From Gemmatimonadota bacterium (lineage in GTDB: Bacteria; Gemmatimonadota; Gemmatimonadetes; Longimicrobiales; Gaopeijiaceae), in assembly GCA_007124095.1 (NCBI GenBank), contig SLFU01000007.1:1-40721 (forward strand): a stretch of DNA of 40,721 bases, in the 5' to 3' direction. Positions 37,422 through 40,721 of this stretch are shown piece after piece. Within the stretch, counting starts at the first letter, position 1. Each line of letters starts with the position of its first letter. Both the position numbers and the translations under genes were made by a program. Below the pieces are notes generated by a model. The model ran no database searches. It was given only the letters and a program-made list of their open reading frames with translations, and was not told where the DNA came from.

Positions 37422-37738
37422 ACAGGACATCACCACTTGACACGATGAGGCGTGGGTATTACTACCACCCTGGAGTGCGGCCAGGTGCGAATGGCTTCAT
37501 TCGAGTTTCGCTCAGGGCGCGTGGTACGATGTCGCGTTCCAACAGGAGGCAGTAGGAAAGAAGGGTGACCAAGTGTGATGGACTTCGCCTTGCGGCGGCC
37601 GGTTGGACCGGAACACGGCCACAATTCGAGTAGGACTGCTAACGTCCGATGGAAACGGGTGACATCGGCTGTCAGGCGCTGCCCCCAGCCGGGCTGTTTG
37701 TGACCGTGCCAACCATCTGGATTCCGTTGGAGGAACCA

Positions 37739-40721
37739 ATGAAGTCATGTCAGTTGGTGGAAAGAGTGAAATCAATTGCACGAGTGCTTCCTGCATTGCT
37801 CCTCTTCTTCGCTACGGCGGAAGCTTCCGAGGCGGTGATGCTCCAAGGCACGATCACGGGTCAGGTCGTCGGCGCTGAAAACCAGCAGCCGTTGGGCGGG
37901 GCCCAGGTCCTCGTCGAGGGGACCGGAGTGGGAGCTCTGACGAACCAGGCCGGCCAATTCACGCTCACCGAGGTCCCTGCAGGCGAGCAGACGGTAGCCG
38001 TTCAGCTGCTCGGCTTCGCTCGTGCGACCCAAACGGTGCAGGTGACCTCGGGTGAAACGGTGAACCTCAACTTTGAGATCACCCGACAGGCGCTCGCGTT
38101 GGACGAGATGGTCGTTACCGGGACGCCGGGCGGTACGCAGCGGCGAGCTTTGGGGCATGACATATCCCGGATCAGCGCCTCCGAACTCGCCGAAAGCATG
38201 CCCAGGACGGACTTCCAGGGGATTATGCGGGGCCAGGCGGCTGGTGCCTATGTCCAGCCCGCTGCGGGAACGGTCGGCGCTGGGAACCACATGCGGATGC
38301 GCGGAATTTCTTCCATTTCCCTCTCGAGCTATCCCCTCATCTATGTGGACGGGGTACGGGTGAGCAATGAGCGGGGGGGATCGCAGTCGGCGAATCGGGA
38401 TCCGTCGCCTGCGCTTCGGATGAACGATTTCAGCCCGGACGAGATCGAGAGCATCGAGATTATCAAGGGGCCCTCGGCAGCTACGCTGTACGGCACCGAG
38501 GCGTCAGCCGGGGTGATCCAGATCATCACGAGGCGCGGGGCCTCGGGAGCGCCTCAGTGGGAGGCCGGGATCGAGGCTGGCGCGAACTACATGAGAGATC
38601 CGGGGGGTCGCCTGAACTGGAACTATCAGATCGATCCCACGGGAGAGGTCACGGGGCAGCCCGGTGCTCTGACGCGTTGGCACCCGGTGCATAGCCCGCA
38701 AGAGTCACCCCATGCGTTCCAGTCGGGACTGCGGCAGAACTACAGCTTGGGGGTTCGGGGCGGAACTGACCGCGTGCGCTACGCCCTCTCGGGTAGCTTC
38801 GGTGACGAGGAGGGGTATCTGGATTGGAATACTCAGCGCCGCAACAACCTTCGGGCGAACATGGACGTGGTGCTGACCGAGAGTCTGGATGCCCAGTTCT
38901 CCTCGGGCTTCATCAACCAGGACACCTCCTTTCCAGTGGCGATGAACCCGTACGGCTACCCGGGCAGTTGGCACTGGGGCCATGCTCTTCGCACCGCGAA
39001 TGACGGCCACTACGTTCTCAGGCCCGAAGAGGAGAGGTTGATCGAACACCTTTCGGACGTCTCGCGTTCGACGTGGAGCCTGACTCTCAACCACAACCCG
39101 ACCGACTGGTTCCGCCAGCGGTTTATCGTGGGGGAGGACCAGACCGTCGAGACGACCGACCTCAGGATCCGGCGGCAGCCCGAGGGGGCCAACCATCCGG
39201 GGCTGGCGGGACGCGGTCTGGGGATGATGGATCGGGATGTAAATGAACTTTCCTACCTTTCTATGGACTACGGCGCCACCGTCAGCTTCGACCTCAACCC
39301 CAATTGGACGAGTTCAACCTCCACCGGTGTCCAGTACTACGACAACACCCGTGAGGTGAGCACCCTGCGTGGCGAAGAGTTCGTGGCCCTCGGTCTCACG
39401 GCGCCGGACGGACTGGCAAGCGTGATCGGAGGTGGCACCCGAATCGCGAACTCCTCGCTCGGCGTCTATCTGCAGCAGGAGTTCGGTTGGCAGAATCGGG
39501 CGTTTCTTACTGCGGCCGTGCGGGGCGATGATAACAGCGCCTTTGGTGCGGACTTCGATGCCGCCATCTACCCGAAGGTGAGCGGCACCTGGGTAGTGAG
39601 TGAAGAGGAGTGGTGGGACTTGTTCTGGGTCAACAGCTTTCGGGTGCGTGGTGCGTGGGGCCAGGCCGGACGTCAGCCGGACGTCTTTGCGGCGGTCAGC
39701 CTCTACGAGCCCTACCGGGGTCCCGGGGGGGCACCCGCGGTGCGGACTGGCGCCCTCGGGAACCCCGACCTCGGGCCGGAAGTGGGAGAGGAGATCGAGG
39801 TCGGATTCGATGCCGCGCTATGGAATGAGCGCTTTTCGGTGACCTTCAACTTCTACGATCAGCGGACGCGAGACGCGATGTTGAATGTCAGGTCCTCGGT
39901 AGCGACCGGATTTATGCAGGCCCGGGTCGAGAACGTGGGACTGGTCACCAACCGAGGCATCGAGCTGCAGTTGAACGGGAGTCTTTGGGAGAGCCCGCAG
40001 CACCGACTGGATATGGGCTTCAACCTTACCACGAACCGCAACCGCCTCGAGGATCTAGGGGGCGTTCCGGAGACCGGCGCTGGGGCCAATACCAGGCTCC
40101 GTGAGGGCCATCCGGTTCAGGACTATCATGCGGTCAAGGTCGTGAGTGCAGAGTGGCACGGACCGCCGGACTTCCGCGATGGCGGATACCCGACCGTTCA
40201 GTGCATGTTGGAAGACGGCACGGTGGAAGATTGCACCGACTTCGATCCCGGTCGGCATCGGGTAAGCTACGGCAAGAATGGCGATCCCACGTGGTACGGC
40301 GGTTTTACGACAACCCTGACGCTCTTCAACAACCTGCGGCTCTTCTCTCAGCTCACCTATGAGGGCGGCAATATAATGTTTGGCTGCCGCATCGGCTGCT
40401 CCTACGGCTTCTTTCGGATTTCCCCGCAGGTGACTGGTGATCCGGTGAACGGCGTGGCACCGGATCCAGCCTACTTCTGGATGGCCGAGGATCTTGGTAA
40501 CAACGACTTCGGAGGTGCCTACAAAGGAGACCAGGTCCGCATCCAGACGGTGTCGGCTTCGTATTCGCTTCCCAGTCGATGGGTGGAGCGAATGATGGGT
40601 GGTGCGGGGGATGTGCGCTTGCAAGTCTCTGCGAACAACTTGGGTTGGCTCTGGCGGGCACAGGAAGAGAGTGGGGTCGGCCCTATCACGAAAGGGAGAG
40701 GTGGACGCCTCATCGTCGATC
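37739..40721 (+). CDS. SusC/RagA-type TonB-dependent outer-membrane receptor with carboxypeptidase-regulatory-like N-terminal domain, truncated by window edge
   Basis: Hand translation: MKSCQLVERVKSIARVLPALLLFFATAEASEAVMLQGTITGQVVGAENQQPLGGAQVLVEGTGVGALTNQAGQFTL...DEMVVTGTPGGTQRR...YPLIYVDGVRV...DEIESIEIIKGPSAATLYGTEASAGVIQIITRRG...; no stop seen to the end. Open to the edge, so absent from the ORF track. Confidence 0.92.
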   Translation, partial: MKSCQLVERVKSIARVLPALLLFFATAEASEAVMLQGTITGQVVGAENQQPLGGAQVLVEGTGVGALTNQAGQFTLTEVPAGEQTVAVQLLGFARATQTVQVTSGETVNLNFEITRQALALDEMVVTGTPGGTQRRALGHDISRISASELAESMPRTDFQGIMRGQAAGAYVQPAAGTVGAGNHMRMRGISSISLSSYPLIYVDGVRVSNERGGSQSANRDPSPALRMNDFSPDEIESIEIIKGPSAATLYGTEASAGVIQIITRRGASGAPQWEAGIEAGANYMRDPGGRLNWNYQIDPTGEVTGQPGALTRWHPVHSPQESPHAFQSGLRQNYSLGVRGGTDRVRYALSGSFGDEEGYLDWNTQRRNNLRANMDVVLTESLDAQFSSGFINQDTSFPVAMNPYGYPGSWHWGHALRTANDGHYVLRPEEERLIEHLSDVSRSTWSLTLNHNPTDWFRQRFIVGEDQTVETTDLRIRRQPEGANHPGLAGRGLGMMDRDVNELSYLSMDYGATVSFDLNPNWTSSTSTGVQYYDNTREVSTLRGEEFVALGLTAPDGLASVIGGGTRIANSSLGVYLQQEFGWQNRAFLTAAVRGDDNSAFGADFDAAIYPKVSGTWVVSEEEWWDLFWVNSFRVRGAWGQAGRQPDVFAAVSLYEPYRGPGGAPAVRTGALGNPDLGPEVGEEIEVGFDAALWNERFSVTFNFYDQRTRDAMLNVRSSVATGFMQARVENVGLVTNRGIELQLNGSLWESPQHRLDMGFNLTTNRNRLEDLGGVPETGAGANTRLREGHPVQDYHAVKVVSAEWHGPPDFRDGGYPTVQCMLEDGTVEDCTDFDPGRHRVSYGKNGDPTWYGGFTTTLTLFNNLRLFSQLTYEGGNIMFGCRIGCSYGFFRISPQVTGDPVNGVAPDPAYFWMAEDLGNNDFGGAYKGDQVRIQTVSASYSLPSRWVERMMGGAGDVRLQVSANNLGWLWRAQEESGVGPITKGRGGRLIVD

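Noticed and set aside
1-40721. CRISPR array, prophage or known defence system
   Set aside because: No regularly spaced repeats, cas-like, phage structural or transposase genes recognised; only the small toxin-antitoxin pair.

Overview
High-GC bacterial chromosomal window. The SusC/RagA-type TonB receptor, DUF5916 proteins and many Tat/Sec-exported enzymes suggest a Gemmatimonadota-like origin; this taxonomic guess is inference only. About 27 protein-coding genes and one tRNA-Leu(CAA) can be supported. Two genes run off the window edges and are missing from the ORF track: a Tat-exported TPP-dependent enzyme (1-501, minus) and a SusC-like receptor (37739-40721, plus). The left (0-17 kb) and right (31.9-40.7 kb) parts carry enzymes that nearly all have Sec or Tat signals: TPP enzyme, PQQ dehydrogenase, four 'cyclase family' metal hydrolases, four Tat flavoprotein oxidoreductases, a monoheme cytochrome c, a FAH-family hydrolase and an AbgB-like M20 amidohydrolase. 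I read this as a candidate extracytoplasmic catabolic island built by cassette duplication. The cyclase pair occurs twice in inverted orientation. A cassette of a small two-Cys secreted protein plus a Tat flavoprotein occurs twice in direct orientation. The flavoproteins in that second cassette have a CxxC motif that the other two lack. The middle part (17-31 kb) holds the tRNA, a Phd/VapC-like toxin-antitoxin pair, two DUF5916 proteins, two histidine kinases, a stand-alone B12-binding protein with the CarH-type Wx9EH and DxHxxG motifs coupled to one kinase, His/Met-rich metal-related proteins, MscL and an L-lactate permease. All assignments come from reading the sequence; no database search was run.
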